From NCBI GenBank assembly GCA_964402685.1, contig CAYODE010000164.1:1-8060 (forward strand): 8,060 nucleotides of DNA, written 5' to 3'. A program made the position numbers and the translations under genes. Each line of letters begins with the position of its first letter. Position 1 is the first letter of the stretch. Positions 1-6,095 of the stretch are shown piece by piece. This DNA comes from Aestuariivita sp964402685 (GTDB lineage: Bacteria; Pseudomonadota; Alphaproteobacteria; Rhodobacterales; Rhodobacteraceae). The notes beneath the pieces are model-generated. The model did no database searches, was not told the DNA's origin, and saw nothing but the letters and a program-made list of their open reading frames with translations.

Positions 1-397
1 GTGTGACTGGCTGACCGTTCGAAAACTCGATGCCCTGGCGGATCTTGAACCGCCATGTTTTGGCGTCTGCGGATCCTTCAAAGCTTTCGGCCACACGGCC
101 AACAAGACCGCCGTCGTCGCTCAGCTGAACCAGCTGTTCACCCCAGAGCAGCGTTTTTTGAGTTGCGACAAAGTTCGCCGCCAGTGCCGGATCAAGGCTG
201 TCGGAGGATGATCCCCCTTGAGCACCGATACGGATTGTGCCGCCTGTTTGAGGGCCGGCTGCGCGTACGGCACTTGCCAGCATCGTGTTGGCTGCCGCTG
301 CAGTTACGCCAAGTGCCACAGCCCGACCGACAAATTCCCGTCGGTTCATAAAGCCCAAAGCCGCACGGCGTGCGTAATAGTCGAGTTGATCTTTCAT
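1..397 (-). CDS. ABC transporter substrate-binding protein, family 5 (peptide/oligopeptide type), N-terminal part with Tat signal
   Basis: Partial gene; 132 codons are visible and the rest lies beyond the left edge. The N-terminus has an 18-residue n-region, then N18-R19-R20-E21-F22-V23, an Ala-rich hydrophobic stretch (about 27-44) and a likely cleavage region around V44-R45-A46-A47. This is a twin-arginine (Tat) signal, so the product is expected to be periplasmic. The mature part begins with G-G-T-I-R-I-G, followed by S-L-D-P-A-L and a W-G-E-Q-L-V segment, then T-W-R-F-K-I-R-Q-G-I-E-F-S-N-G. The last segment is the hallmark 'W-x-F-x-L-R-x-G-v-x-F-h-n-G' of family 5 dipeptide/oligopeptide binding proteins. 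The ATG at 397 has a GGGAGA ribosome binding site (403-408) 5 bp upstream. It lies 118 bp downstream of the hydrolase on the same strand; permease genes probably follow to the left. The ligand cannot be told from this part. The family call is firm. Confidence 0.88.
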   Translation of the reverse strand, partial: MKDQLDYYARRAALGFMNRREFVGRAVALGVTAAAANTMLASAVRAAGPQTGGTIRIGAQGGSSSDSLDPALAANFVATQKTLLWGEQLVQLSDDGGLVGRVAESFEGSADAKTWRFKIRQGIEFSNGQPVT

Positions 398-420
398 TGA
401 TTTCTCCCGTTGGTGTCCCC

Positions 421-436
421 CCGCGTTCTTGCGCGG
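421..436. repeat. Small GC hairpin in the leader of the substrate-binding protein gene
   Basis: CCGCG (421-425) and CGCGG (432-436) form a perfect 5-bp stem around a 6-nt loop, 24-39 bp upstream of the start codon at 397. It lies in the only non-coding stretch between the hydrolase stop (516) and the binding-protein start. On the minus strand no T-run follows it, so it is not a classical terminator. It could set transcript stability or separate expression of the highly needed binding protein from the hydrolase upstream. A 5-bp stem can arise by chance. Confidence 0.25.
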
Positions 437-515
437 TTTGTTAATTGGTGAGTCAACGTTTGCGCATTTGATCCCATGTCGCAAGGGTTAATAAAGAACT
501 GGACGGATCCTTGGA

Positions 516-2489
516 TCACATTTGGTCACGTGGGATCTGCTCGGTGATGTGCTTGTCATAGATCAGCACGTCGTTTTCATAGGCCTCTAATGTGGCACTC
601 AGATGAAACTGGGTTGCATCACTCCACATGTCGCATTTGGTTTCTGTCCGAAGAATGAGTCCGTCGCGCTCCATTTCGGTGGTCCAATGGCAAGCGCCTT
701 TAGCTGAAAGCGGATCATCGGGGTGGATCGACCAGCGTTCCCGGGCAGTTGATCCCTTGATTAGTCCGTGGTCGAGATCTTTCATCTTGCCAAAGTCATC
801 CTCAATGATCAGCGACACAACACCTGTGGTATGGTCTGTTTCGGTGCGTCGCACATGATTTTCAGCGCGCACTTCTTCAGCCTGCCAGGGGCCATCGGCA
901 TCGGCCGGAGGGAATTGGCGTTCGTCGCTCTCGGCTCTTGGGCGAACGGGCAACGCGATATGGCCCCCAGTCAGCGTCAGGTTAGCTTTGTGGGGCGCGG
1001 GCCAAATCAATGGCCAATAAGCATTTGATATCGCCACGCGCAGCTGATGACCTGCTGGAACGCGATAGGCGATGTGATCAAGTTGCAGTCGGATTTCGAC
1101 CGGTTCTCCCACGGGCACAGGCTTTGGGTCAGAGGCGCTGTCTCGATGGCTTAGGTTCAGCACGCCATATGTGATCCGCGTCGATGCCCCATCAGGATGC
1201 ACATGGTTCAGTCGCACGGCAATCTGACCCTGTGGTTGGTCGGACCTCAGACGAAACGTGACTTCAGGCGCGCCAGCAATGTCGGTGTCAGCCTCCAGAG
1301 GGGCACTATCAAAACAAACCGATTTGCCGTCATCGCTGCGCTGATCTCCGGGCAACTCTGGCCCCAGCCAGATGGCGCAATACTCTCCCGCGTCTGCACC
1401 CGTGTCCTGAGGAGAGGCAATCTCACGATTGAACGGCCCGGCCTGTCCCAAACCATCCGGGCCAAAGTCCATGCGATGCGTCAGTGGAGCTTTTGCTTCT
1501 TGCGTGATCCAACACCCCGGGCGTTCGGCGTACCAGGTCGCTGGCCGTACGCCGTCCATCAGATATGTCGTGTATTCCGGGTCGTCCTCCACGTCGGTTT
1601 CAATGTCTTTCAACCAGCGATCCCACCAGCGAAGGGCCTCTTGCAGAAAACCGATGCGTGGCTCGGGCACCGCAAAATGGGGATACTTGTGCACCCACGG
1701 TCCGACAATGCCTTTGGCGCCAGGCAGGTTTTCAACCAACTGCGGCACCGCGTTTTTATACGCGTCGCCCCAGCCCCCAACGGCCAAGACCTTCGCCTTA
1801 ATCGCGGAATAGTCTTCACACACGGATCCGTGCTGCCAATAGGCACCGCGTCTTTGGTGCCTGAGCCAGACGGCCGGCAGGAAGGGTTCGGCCTCAAGCC
1901 GCTTCAACCACATTTCGCGCCAGTCTGCGCGCAGTGCTGGGTCCGGGGCACGGGAGGAATAGGACCACATCGTCGCCCCCCAGCCGAGGTTTTCGTTCAG
2001 CAAGCAGCCGCCCTTGTAGTGAATGTCGTCTGCGAACCGGTCGACGGTTGAGCAAAGCGTAATCACCGCCTTTAAGGGGTCTGGATGTAACGCCGCGATT
2101 TGAAGGCCATTGAAGCCGCCCCAGCTGATCCCCATGATGCCGACGCGCCCAGTGCACCAGGGTTGACTGGCAATCCAGTTGATCACTTCGACGCCGTCTG
2201 ACAGCTCTTGCGCTGTGTACTCGTCCTCCATCAACCCTTCGCTGTCGCCGTTTCCGCGAATGTCCACGCGGATGCAGGCGTATCCGCGCTTGGCGAAATA
2301 GGGGTGGGTCAGCGCGTCACGCGCGCAGGTCCCGTCGCGTTTGCGATAGGGAAGGTATTCGAGGATTGCTGGCACCGGAGCGTCTGTTGCATCGAAGGGG
2401 CGCCAGACCCGTGCCGACAGCCGGGTGCCATCCGAAAGCATGATCCCCACATCGGGCAGATCTTCAATGTCGCGTAGAGAGTTTTTCAT
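516..2489 (-). CDS. CocE/NonD family alpha/beta hydrolase (peptidase S15 / X-Pro acyl-hydrolase fold)
   Basis: Protein of 657 residues from the ATG at 2489. An in-frame TTG at 2498 would add 3 residues; neither start has a strong Shine-Dalgarno sequence, so ATG is preferred. The S15-type alpha/beta hydrolase domain comes first: an R-V-D-I-R-G-N-G-D-S-E-G oxyanion-side segment near residue 75, the nucleophile motif G-I-S-W-G-G with Ser122, then G-G-W-G-D with Asp242 and G-P-W-V-H with His267. The full catalytic triad is therefore present. A jelly-roll PepX_C-like beta domain follows (roughly 380-550, with R-V-P-A-G-H-Q-L-R-V-A-I-S-N), and then an extra C-terminal beta-rich segment of about 100 residues. 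There is no signal peptide, so it should act in the cytoplasm on an ester or amide (cocaine-esterase, glutaryl-acylase and X-Pro peptidase are known family activities). Its real substrate cannot be read from sequence. The binding-protein gene downstream suggests it hydrolyses an imported compound. Confidence 0.9.
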   Translation of the reverse strand: MKNSLRDIEDLPDVGIMLSDGTRLSARVWRPFDATDAPVPAILEYLPYRKRDGTCARDALTHPYFAKRGYACIRVDIRGNGDSEGLMEDEYTAQELSDGVEVINWIASQPWCTGRVGIMGISWGGFNGLQIAALHPDPLKAVITLCSTVDRFADDIHYKGGCLLNENLGWGATMWSYSSRAPDPALRADWREMWLKRLEAEPFLPAVWLRHQRRGAYWQHGSVCEDYSAIKAKVLAVGGWGDAYKNAVPQLVENLPGAKGIVGPWVHKYPHFAVPEPRIGFLQEALRWWDRWLKDIETDVEDDPEYTTYLMDGVRPATWYAERPGCWITQEAKAPLTHRMDFGPDGLGQAGPFNREIASPQDTGADAGEYCAIWLGPELPGDQRSDDGKSVCFDSAPLEADTDIAGAPEVTFRLRSDQPQGQIAVRLNHVHPDGASTRITYGVLNLSHRDSASDPKPVPVGEPVEIRLQLDHIAYRVPAGHQLRVAISNAYWPLIWPAPHKANLTLTGGHIALPVRPRAESDERQFPPADADGPWQAEEVRAENHVRRTETDHTTGVVSLIIEDDFGKMKDLDHGLIKGSTARERWSIHPDDPLSAKGACHWTTEMERDGLILRTETKCDMWSDATQFHLSATLEAYENDVLIYDKHITEQIPRDQM

Positions 2490-2586
2490 GGATCGCAAGC
2501 TCTGTTTTGCTTGGCGGCATTTTCAAGCCGCTGCGTTGTGGTTTGTTTGTCAGACGCTTTACATTGCTGAGCATTGAGCTGACACG
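2490..2586. other. Intergenic spacer between kinase and hydrolase genes, with a small inverted repeat
   Basis: The spacer is 97 bp between two minus-strand genes. GCGGC (2514-2518) and GCCGC (2527-2531) can form a 5-bp stem with an 8-nt loop about 25 bp upstream of the hydrolase start. No T-run follows on either strand. I see no convincing -35/-10 pair, so it is undecided whether the hydrolase has its own promoter or is read through from the kinase gene. Confidence 0.3.
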
Positions 2587-3675
2587 TCATCTTTTAACAG
2601 CCACCAGGATGTCCATGACGTTTGTTCCGGTCGGGCCCGTCACCAGCAAAGCATCCTTCTGGTAGAGAAAGGTGCCGCTGTCCGCGGCCGCCAAAGCCTG
2701 TTCGGCGCCATCTCCCCACGTTTGGCCATCCACAATGCCGCCTGCGGCATCGGTTGGTCCATCTGTGCCGTCCGTACCACCAACTACCACCGTCAGCCCG
2801 TCGACACCTGCGATTTCGCGGGCAAGTTCCAATGCCAAGGCCTGATTGCGCCCGCCGCGGCCCGGATTGTGGGGCAGATGAACTGTGGGTTCTCCACCCA
2901 AGATTAGCGCGCCCGTCGGCATGTCGCGAAGCCGTTTACCGATGATCGGTGCCAACGCGCGCACATCGTCGTAAAGACACTCCTCATTCGCGATCACCTC
3001 ACCTGCCTCATGCGCGGCGGCGTCTCTTGCGATCTCATTGCTCGCAACAATGTCGCAAATGTAGCGGAAGTTGGGGTTGGGCGGCGCAGCCCCGATACCC
3101 GAGCCAATAACGTCAATCTCATCACGAGGCACGTCTGAAATCGCAAGCACATGTGCCTCGCTCCCACGAAACCCGACCAATAATCCGCCGCCCTTAATTT
3201 GAGATACCTTGCGCCGTTCGGCATTCATCGCGCCGATATCCAGGCCGGCGGCTAAAAGGCGCGCGTTCAAAGCTGCAAGGCTTTCCAGGCTTTCGCCCTC
3301 AATCGGGTCTTCGGCAAGAGAAGATGCACCACCCGAAACCAGCAAAAGCAGGCGCGACCCTTCAGGCATTTCTTGTACCGCTTTTGTGAGTGCGGCACCG
3401 CCTTCCAGGGATCGATCGTCTGGCACCGGATGTGCCGCTTCGATCAGATCGACCGTGTCAGGCAAGCCTGCGCCGTGCCCATCCTTTGTCACGACCAGAC
3501 AAGGCACCGGGCCAAATTGATCGAGGGCAGCGCGCGCCATGGCTCCGGCGGCTTTTCCGACAGCCAAGATGCGGTCGGGCGTCTGCGCGGGCAGGGCTTT
3601 TGCGGTAGCCGCGTATCCGTCGACGGCGGCAACGGCGGCTTGCCAGATCCGCACAGCGTCCTCTCTTTGGGTCAT
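2587..3675 (-). CDS. Glycerate 2-kinase / MOFRL family protein (TtuD/GckA type)
   Basis: Protein of 362 residues. The family phosphorylates D-glycerate with ATP to 2-phosphoglycerate; older annotations call it hydroxypyruvate reductase. Landmarks, numbered from the ATG at 3675: A-V-G-K-A-A-G-A-M with Lys41; S-G-G-A-S-S-L (114-120); N-A-E-R-R-K-V-S-Q-I-K-G-G-G-L (151-165); S-D-V-P-R-D-E-I-D-V-I-G-S-G (180-193); then the MOFRL part with G-G-E-P-T-V (260-265), G-R-G-G-R-N-Q (272-278), G-T-D-G-T-D-G-P-T-D-A-A-G (300-312) and T-G-P-T-G-T-N-V-M-D (346-355). At 362 residues it is shorter than the usual 400-430, mostly from a short N-terminus. The start at 3675 gives an ATGA overlap with the dtd stop and has a GGATGG site upstream; the ATG at 3687 has none. 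The likely role is the glycerate branch of glyoxylate, serine or tartrate carbon metabolism. Confidence 0.9.
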   Translation of the reverse strand: MTQREDAVRIWQAAVAAVDGYAATAKALPAQTPDRILAVGKAAGAMARAALDQFGPVPCLVVTKDGHGAGLPDTVDLIEAAHPVPDDRSLEGGAALTKAVQEMPEGSRLLLLVSGGASSLAEDPIEGESLESLAALNARLLAAGLDIGAMNAERRKVSQIKGGGLLVGFRGSEAHVLAISDVPRDEIDVIGSGIGAAPPNPNFRYICDIVASNEIARDAAAHEAGEVIANEECLYDDVRALAPIIGKRLRDMPTGALILGGEPTVHLPHNPGRGGRNQALALELAREIAGVDGLTVVVGGTDGTDGPTDAAGGIVDGQTWGDGAEQALAAADSGTFLYQKDALLVTGPTGTNVMDILVAVKR

Positions 3676-3810
3676 TTGTCCATCCATATTGTGACGGGGC
3701 CATCATTGATGAGGGACACGGCCATATCCGCCCCAAACTGTCCGGTTTCAACCGGAACGCCCAGCTGCTTCATGGCCTGCGCAAAGTGCAAATACAAAGC
3801 TTCGCCTTCG
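3672..3810 (-). CDS. dtd: D-aminoacyl-tRNA deacylase, C-terminal fragment (5' part lost in assembly gap)
   Basis: The last 45 residues plus the TGA stop are visible. The chain F-G-A-D-M-A-V-S-L-I-N-D-G-P-V-T-I-W-M-D-K is the diagnostic C-terminus of bacterial Dtd. N-D-G-P-V-T carries the Gly-Pro-X-Thr motif that, in the Dtd dimer, helps line the active site. The enzyme removes D-amino acids (and glycine) mischarged on tRNA, which proofreads chirality in the cytoplasm. A full Dtd has about 145-150 residues, so roughly 100 N-terminal residues, including the Gly-cisPro motif, lie in or beyond the N run. The stop overlaps the glycerate kinase start as ATGA, which implies cotranscription and coupled translation. 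The family call is firm. Whether the gene is intact cannot be judged. Confidence 0.85.
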
Positions 3811-3910
3811 NNNNNNNNNNNNNNNNNNNNNNNNNNNNNNNNNNNNNNNNNNNNNNNNNNNNNNNNNNNNNNNNNNNNNNNNNNNNNNNNNNNNNNNNNN
3901 NNNNNNNNNN
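3811..3910. other. Assembly gap of 100 N
   Basis: This is a run of exactly 100 undetermined bases, the conventional length for a scaffold gap of unknown size. The nitroreductase fragment (upstream on the minus strand) and the dtd fragment enter it in different frames and lack respectively a C-terminus and an N-terminus. The missing protein ends alone (about 50-60 plus about 100 residues) need more than 400 bp, so the true gap is longer than 100 bases. Confidence 0.97.
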
Positions 3911-4398
3911 CCCAAAGCGGTTGCAGCGGTCGTGAATGCCGCAACAAAACCGCCGCAATCCATTGCACCATACGCGCCAAGCTCTGCGGGCGAGGTCAGC
4001 AGCGCAACATGGGGTGCGTCGAAGAACGAAAAATTGCGCAGCATCTGGTCGGCACGTGCCTCGCGATCGCCTCTGTCGATGCCAACGGCCTGATAGAGCT
4101 GAAATCCACAGGTTCTGCGACGGTCTTGGTAAACCCCGGAATATCCGTCTGGAAAAGGAATGTCCGATTGATGCGAGGCTTTCTGAACTTCGGCTTGAAG
4201 GGCTTCGCGAAAGCTGGCGGTCTCGGACCCGCTCGTTATGACCAATTGCCAGGGTTGCGCGTTGCACCAGCTTGGCACTCGACGGGCAAGAGCGACGATG
4301 CGCTCGATATCGGCTTGCGGCACGGGATCAGGTTTGAAAGCCCGGCATGAGAAGCGGTTGGAAAACACCTCTTCCATCGTTTCATATGCATCGCTCAT
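3911..4398 (-). CDS. FMN-dependent nitroreductase family protein, N-terminal fragment
   Basis: About 162 residues from the ATG at 4398 to the gap. The start is set by a strong GGGAGGGC ribosome binding site (4407-4414); open frame continues upstream but reads the regulatory region. Family signatures: an N-terminal helix with R-F-S-C-R-A-F (about 15-21), the FMN-phosphate contact region R-R-V-P-S-W-C-N-A-Q-P-W-Q, where most members have P-S-g-x-N-x-Q-P-W, and F-F-D-A-P-H-V-A-L-L-T followed by G-A-Y-G-A-M-D-C-G-G-F. The enzyme should reduce nitro-aromatics or quinones with NAD(P)H through bound FMN, or dehydrogenate a specific metabolite. The physiological substrate is unknown. About 50-60 C-terminal residues, with the second FMN-binding segment, are lost in the gap. 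It is divergent from hsp20 and probably heads the dtd-kinase transcript. Confidence 0.87.
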
Positions 4399-4416
4399 CA
4401 GTTCTTGCCCTCCCAC

Positions 4417-4439
4417 CACACGGCCACAATGGCGGTGTG
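4417..4439. promoter_or_regulatory. 23-bp imperfect palindrome directly upstream of the nitroreductase ribosome binding site
   Basis: The arms CACACGGCCA (4417-4426) and TGGCGGTGTG (4430-4439) are inverted repeats with 9 of 10 positions paired and a 3-bp centre. The palindrome ends 2 bp before the GGGAGGGC ribosome binding site of the nitroreductase. In DNA it has the size of a dimeric-repressor operator (MarR, TetR or similar). In the minus-strand transcript it would be a hairpin with a UUG loop next to the ribosome binding site. The sequence alone cannot decide between these. Confidence 0.45.
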
Positions 4440-4464
4440 TTTGCAGGTCCGCAAGAGCCTCCGT

Positions 4465-4478
4465 TTGACCCGTATCAA
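4465..4478. promoter_or_regulatory. Candidate FNR/CRP-family (FnrL-type) box in the nitroreductase/hsp20 divergent region
   Basis: TTGAC-CCGT-ATCAA matches the FNR consensus TTGAT-N4-ATCAA at 9 of 10 defined positions; the C at position 5 is common in alphaproteobacterial FnrL/FixK/Dnr-type sites. Its centre lies 41.5 bp upstream of 4513, which is where a start point would fall if GACAAT (4501-4506) is the -10 element. That is class II activator spacing towards hsp20. No -10 of similar quality is found at the matching distance towards the nitroreductase. Confidence 0.55.
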
Positions 4479-4500
4479 GGACAGCCCGCCCATAAAGAGC

Positions 4501-4513
4501 GACAATACGGTTG
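4501..4513 (+). promoter_or_regulatory. Candidate -10 element and start point of hsp20
   Basis: GACAAT at 4501-4506 matches TATAAT at 4 of 6 positions. It predicts a start near 4513 and a leader of about 24 nt carrying the ribosome binding site. There is no good sigma-70 -35 hexamer at 17 bp, as expected for an activator-dependent promoter with the FNR-type box in that position. The assignment depends on the box being real. Confidence 0.35.
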
Positions 4514-4536
4514 TATCTGAGTGAGGAGGGTTTTCG

Positions 4537-4956
4537 ATGGTTGAAAAGACCGACATGGGCCACTTCTGGCCATCACTTTACGAGCCGTTTCGTGCATTTG
4601 GGACGCGTCTGGCAGAATGGCTGAGCCCGGCGTCCGAGGCATCAGACGACGGCAAGTCTTACGTTCTGAGCATGGAACTGCCCGGTGTCAGTGAGGGCGA
4701 CGTCAATGTCACCGTGGAAAATGGCGTGGTGACTATCCGTGGTGAGAAAAAGACCGAAGAAGAAAAGAAAGGCGATACCTGGTATTTCAGCGAGCGTCAG
4801 TACGGTGCCTTTCGCCGATCCTTCCGTTTGCCGGAAAATGCCAATGGGGACGCTGTCTCTGCCGAAATGAAAGACGGCGTTCTGACAATCCGCGTTCCCA
4901 AGGTTTCGATGCCTGAACCAGAAAAGGCGCGGAAAATCGATATCGCCAAAGGGTGA
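4537..4956 (+). CDS. Small heat shock protein, Hsp20/alpha-crystallin family
   Basis: Protein of 139 residues, the usual length. A short N-terminal arm (1-35; F10-W11, W28) is followed by the alpha-crystallin domain at about 36-122. That domain contains Y-V-L-S-M-E-L-P-G-V (42-51), E-N-G-V-V-T-I-R-G-E (61-70), an acidic/basic loop, F-R-R-S-F-R-L-P (92-99) and the conserved D-G-V-L-T-I-R-V-P-K (113-122). The C-terminal extension carries I134-D-I136, the I-x-I motif that docks into a neighbouring subunit and drives oligomer assembly. It acts as an ATP-independent holdase for unfolding proteins in the cytoplasm. The start is firm: GAGGAGGG (4523-4530) lies 6 bp upstream. It is the only plus-strand gene here, divergent from the nitroreductase and convergent with the zinc-ribbon gene, so it is probably monocistronic. 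Control may be by an FNR-type activator instead of, or along with, a heat-shock sigma factor. Confidence 0.93.
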   Translation: MVEKTDMGHFWPSLYEPFRAFGTRLAEWLSPASEASDDGKSYVLSMELPGVSEGDVNVTVENGVVTIRGEKKTEEEKKGDTWYFSERQYGAFRRSFRLPENANGDAVSAEMKDGVLTIRVPKVSMPEPEKARKIDIAKG

Positions 4957-4978
4957 ACAGACTGCCGGAGGGGGGGCT

Positions 4979-5027
4979 GCAGCGGGTGTCACTGGTTTTG
5001 TGCAAGCACATACCCGACGCCCGCTGC
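4979..5027. repeat. Inverted repeat across the hsp20 / zinc-ribbon gene convergence
   Basis: Arms at 4979-4990 and 5016-5027 pair over 12 positions, 11 Watson-Crick plus one T-G. Inside the 25-nt loop is a smaller repeat, TGTGC (4999-5003) and GCACA (5006-5010). The odd pair is a G-U wobble in the plus-strand RNA but an A-C mismatch in the minus-strand RNA, so folding is better in the hsp20 transcript, just after its stop (4956). No T-run follows on either side, so it is not a classical intrinsic terminator. It may block 3' decay or antisense read-through. The repeat overlaps the stop and last codons of the zinc-ribbon gene. Confidence 0.4.
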
Positions 5028-6095
5028 TAGCAGCAGCCCAAGCGTAACAGCGATCGCGATTTTCACAACAGACCAAGGTCGTTCGCCTTGTACGCGTCCG
5101 GTGCGGCCGTTGACGACGAACCGATATGTTTCCCCGCGGACCTTGTAGGCAGCCAACCAGACAGGCAGCAGAATGTGCTTGAAACTCACATCGCTGATAT
5201 CTGTGTTTATCGCGTGAATGCGCTGCCTGTCGCCGCCGATGTCAAAACGCACATCCCGTTCGATGACACGTGCCATTTTCGCGCGTGCTTCTTCATACCC
5301 TTCAGGTAGCGCAATCACATATCCTTCTGCCCGGAAGCCTGCCAAAAATTCCGGACTGTAGGGTTCCAGCTCTGGTAGGTCCCATGGCTCCAGAGCGTCC
5401 GTGTACCGCTTTGGCAAGCTCTTTGACGCCAAAACCAGTACATCATCAAAAAACCGTGCGACCCGACCTGTGACCGATCGCCAGCGGATCTTTTGCACCC
5501 GTGTTTGAGTTGGTTTTCCATTTCGCATCACACTGCGCGTTTCATAGTAAACCGTGCCGCGTTCCCCCCGATAAGCCGAGGTCGTGTCGGCGTCAAACGT
5601 CCAATATGGCACGTAAATACCGGTCATTTTCCGACCTTTTCTGGCATAGCCTTGCAAACCATTTGGCGCGAACCAAAGGCTGCCCAACCAATCGGTCATT
5701 GCATCGCGTGCTTGTCTCTCGGTTAGCGCAAAGGGCAGTACACCGCGCGGCTTGATATGCCGGTGCACGCCCGTGTCCGTGACCACTGGCGTTGCGCAAA
5801 ATGGACACTCTTTGGCATGTAGTGTTGGATCGTATTCCACCTGCGCCGCACAGTTTGGGCAGGTCAGAACACGCGTTTCTTCGATATCCGTCGCCGGGAG
5901 CTCTTGGGCAATCGCAGCATCGAAGTCCATCTCGCGAAGGGTTGCTCCGCTCCAAGGACCAGATTTGATCGATTGGGTGTGGCCACAGTGATCGCAGGAC
6001 AGTTGCGAGGACGTCGGATCGAAACGGTAATCCGCACCGCACTGTTCGCAGGGGAACCGGTGTTCTTCGATTTGCGTGGGTAAGGGCGTCGTCAT
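4989..6095 (-). CDS. Membrane-anchored double zinc-ribbon protein (YdjG-like; often labelled TFIIB-type zinc finger or primosomal-like)
   Basis: Protein of 368 residues. Two zinc ribbons lie at the N-terminus: C16-x2-C19 with C34-x2-C37, and C79-x2-C82 with C97-x2-C100; all eight Cys are present. The middle region holds the two segments typical of this family: Y-V-P-Y-W-T-F-D-A-D (161-170) ending in Y-R-G-E-R-G, and L-L-P-V-W-L-A-A-Y (309-317) with V-N-G-R-T-G-R-V-Q-G-E-R-P-W-S (328-342). One membrane segment (about 344-364) lies at the very C-terminus, so the ribbons should face the cytoplasm. The family is frequently mislabelled as a helicase or primosome component; nothing here supports that. 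Related Bacillus YdjG works with the SPFH protein YdjI and the PspA homologue YdjF at the membrane. Here the SPFH partner is three genes upstream. The start overlaps the preceding stop as ATGA and has no ribosome binding site, so translation is coupled. Confidence 0.8.
   Translation of the reverse strand: MTTPLPTQIEEHRFPCEQCGADYRFDPTSSQLSCDHCGHTQSIKSGPWSGATLREMDFDAAIAQELPATDIEETRVLTCPNCAAQVEYDPTLHAKECPFCATPVVTDTGVHRHIKPRGVLPFALTERQARDAMTDWLGSLWFAPNGLQGYARKGRKMTGIYVPYWTFDADTTSAYRGERGTVYYETRSVMRNGKPTQTRVQKIRWRSVTGRVARFFDDVLVLASKSLPKRYTDALEPWDLPELEPYSPEFLAGFRAEGYVIALPEGYEEARAKMARVIERDVRFDIGGDRQRIHAINTDISDVSFKHILLPVWLAAYKVRGETYRFVVNGRTGRVQGERPWSVVKIAIAVTLGLLLAAGVGYVLAQNQ

Noticed and set aside
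451..456. TTGACT on the minus strand as a -35 for the substrate-binding protein gene
   Set aside because: No acceptable -10 hexamer is found 16-18 bp downstream; that stretch is the GC hairpin at 421-436.
1197..2051. Open frame of 284 codons on the plus strand, antisense to the hydrolase
   Set aside because: It lies wholly inside a gene with complete catalytic motifs, and its translation shows no family pattern, no ribosome binding site and many runs typical of a shadow frame in GC-rich coding DNA.
2490..2498. TTG at 2498 as start of the hydrolase
   Set aside because: It adds only three residues, has no clear ribosome binding site, and ATG at 2489 is the more likely codon.
3676..3687. ATG at 3687 as start of the glycerate kinase
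   Set aside because: It has no Shine-Dalgarno sequence and gives a 16-bp overlap; ATG at 3675 gives the common ATGA overlap and has GGATGG upstream.
3373..4350. 325-codon plus-strand open frame across the gap
   Set aside because: It is open only because N bases cannot form stops; it is antisense to the kinase, dtd and nitroreductase.
4464..4496. Heat-shock sigma-32-like promoter for hsp20 (TTTGAC ... GCCCATAAA)
   Set aside because: The -10-like block matches partly, but the -35 is weak and the spacer (18) is longer than usual. The FNR-box plus GACAAT arrangement explains the same bases better. It is not fully excluded.
4503..4540. RNA thermometer (ROSE or fourU) in the hsp20 leader
   Set aside because: I found no stretch in the short predicted leader that would pair well with the GAGGAGGG site; the only CCTCC (4458-4462) lies upstream of the predicted start point.
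3748..4563. 271-codon minus-strand open frame running through the gap and past the nitroreductase start
   Set aside because: The part past the gap is the wrong frame (dtd is in another), and the part before Met at 4398 reads the intergenic regulatory region. The GGGAGGGC site fixes the start at 4398.
4970..4976. Run of seven G between hsp20 and the zinc-ribbon gene
   Set aside because: A single G-run without three further runs nearby does not support a G-quadruplex, and no terminator T-tract accompanies it.
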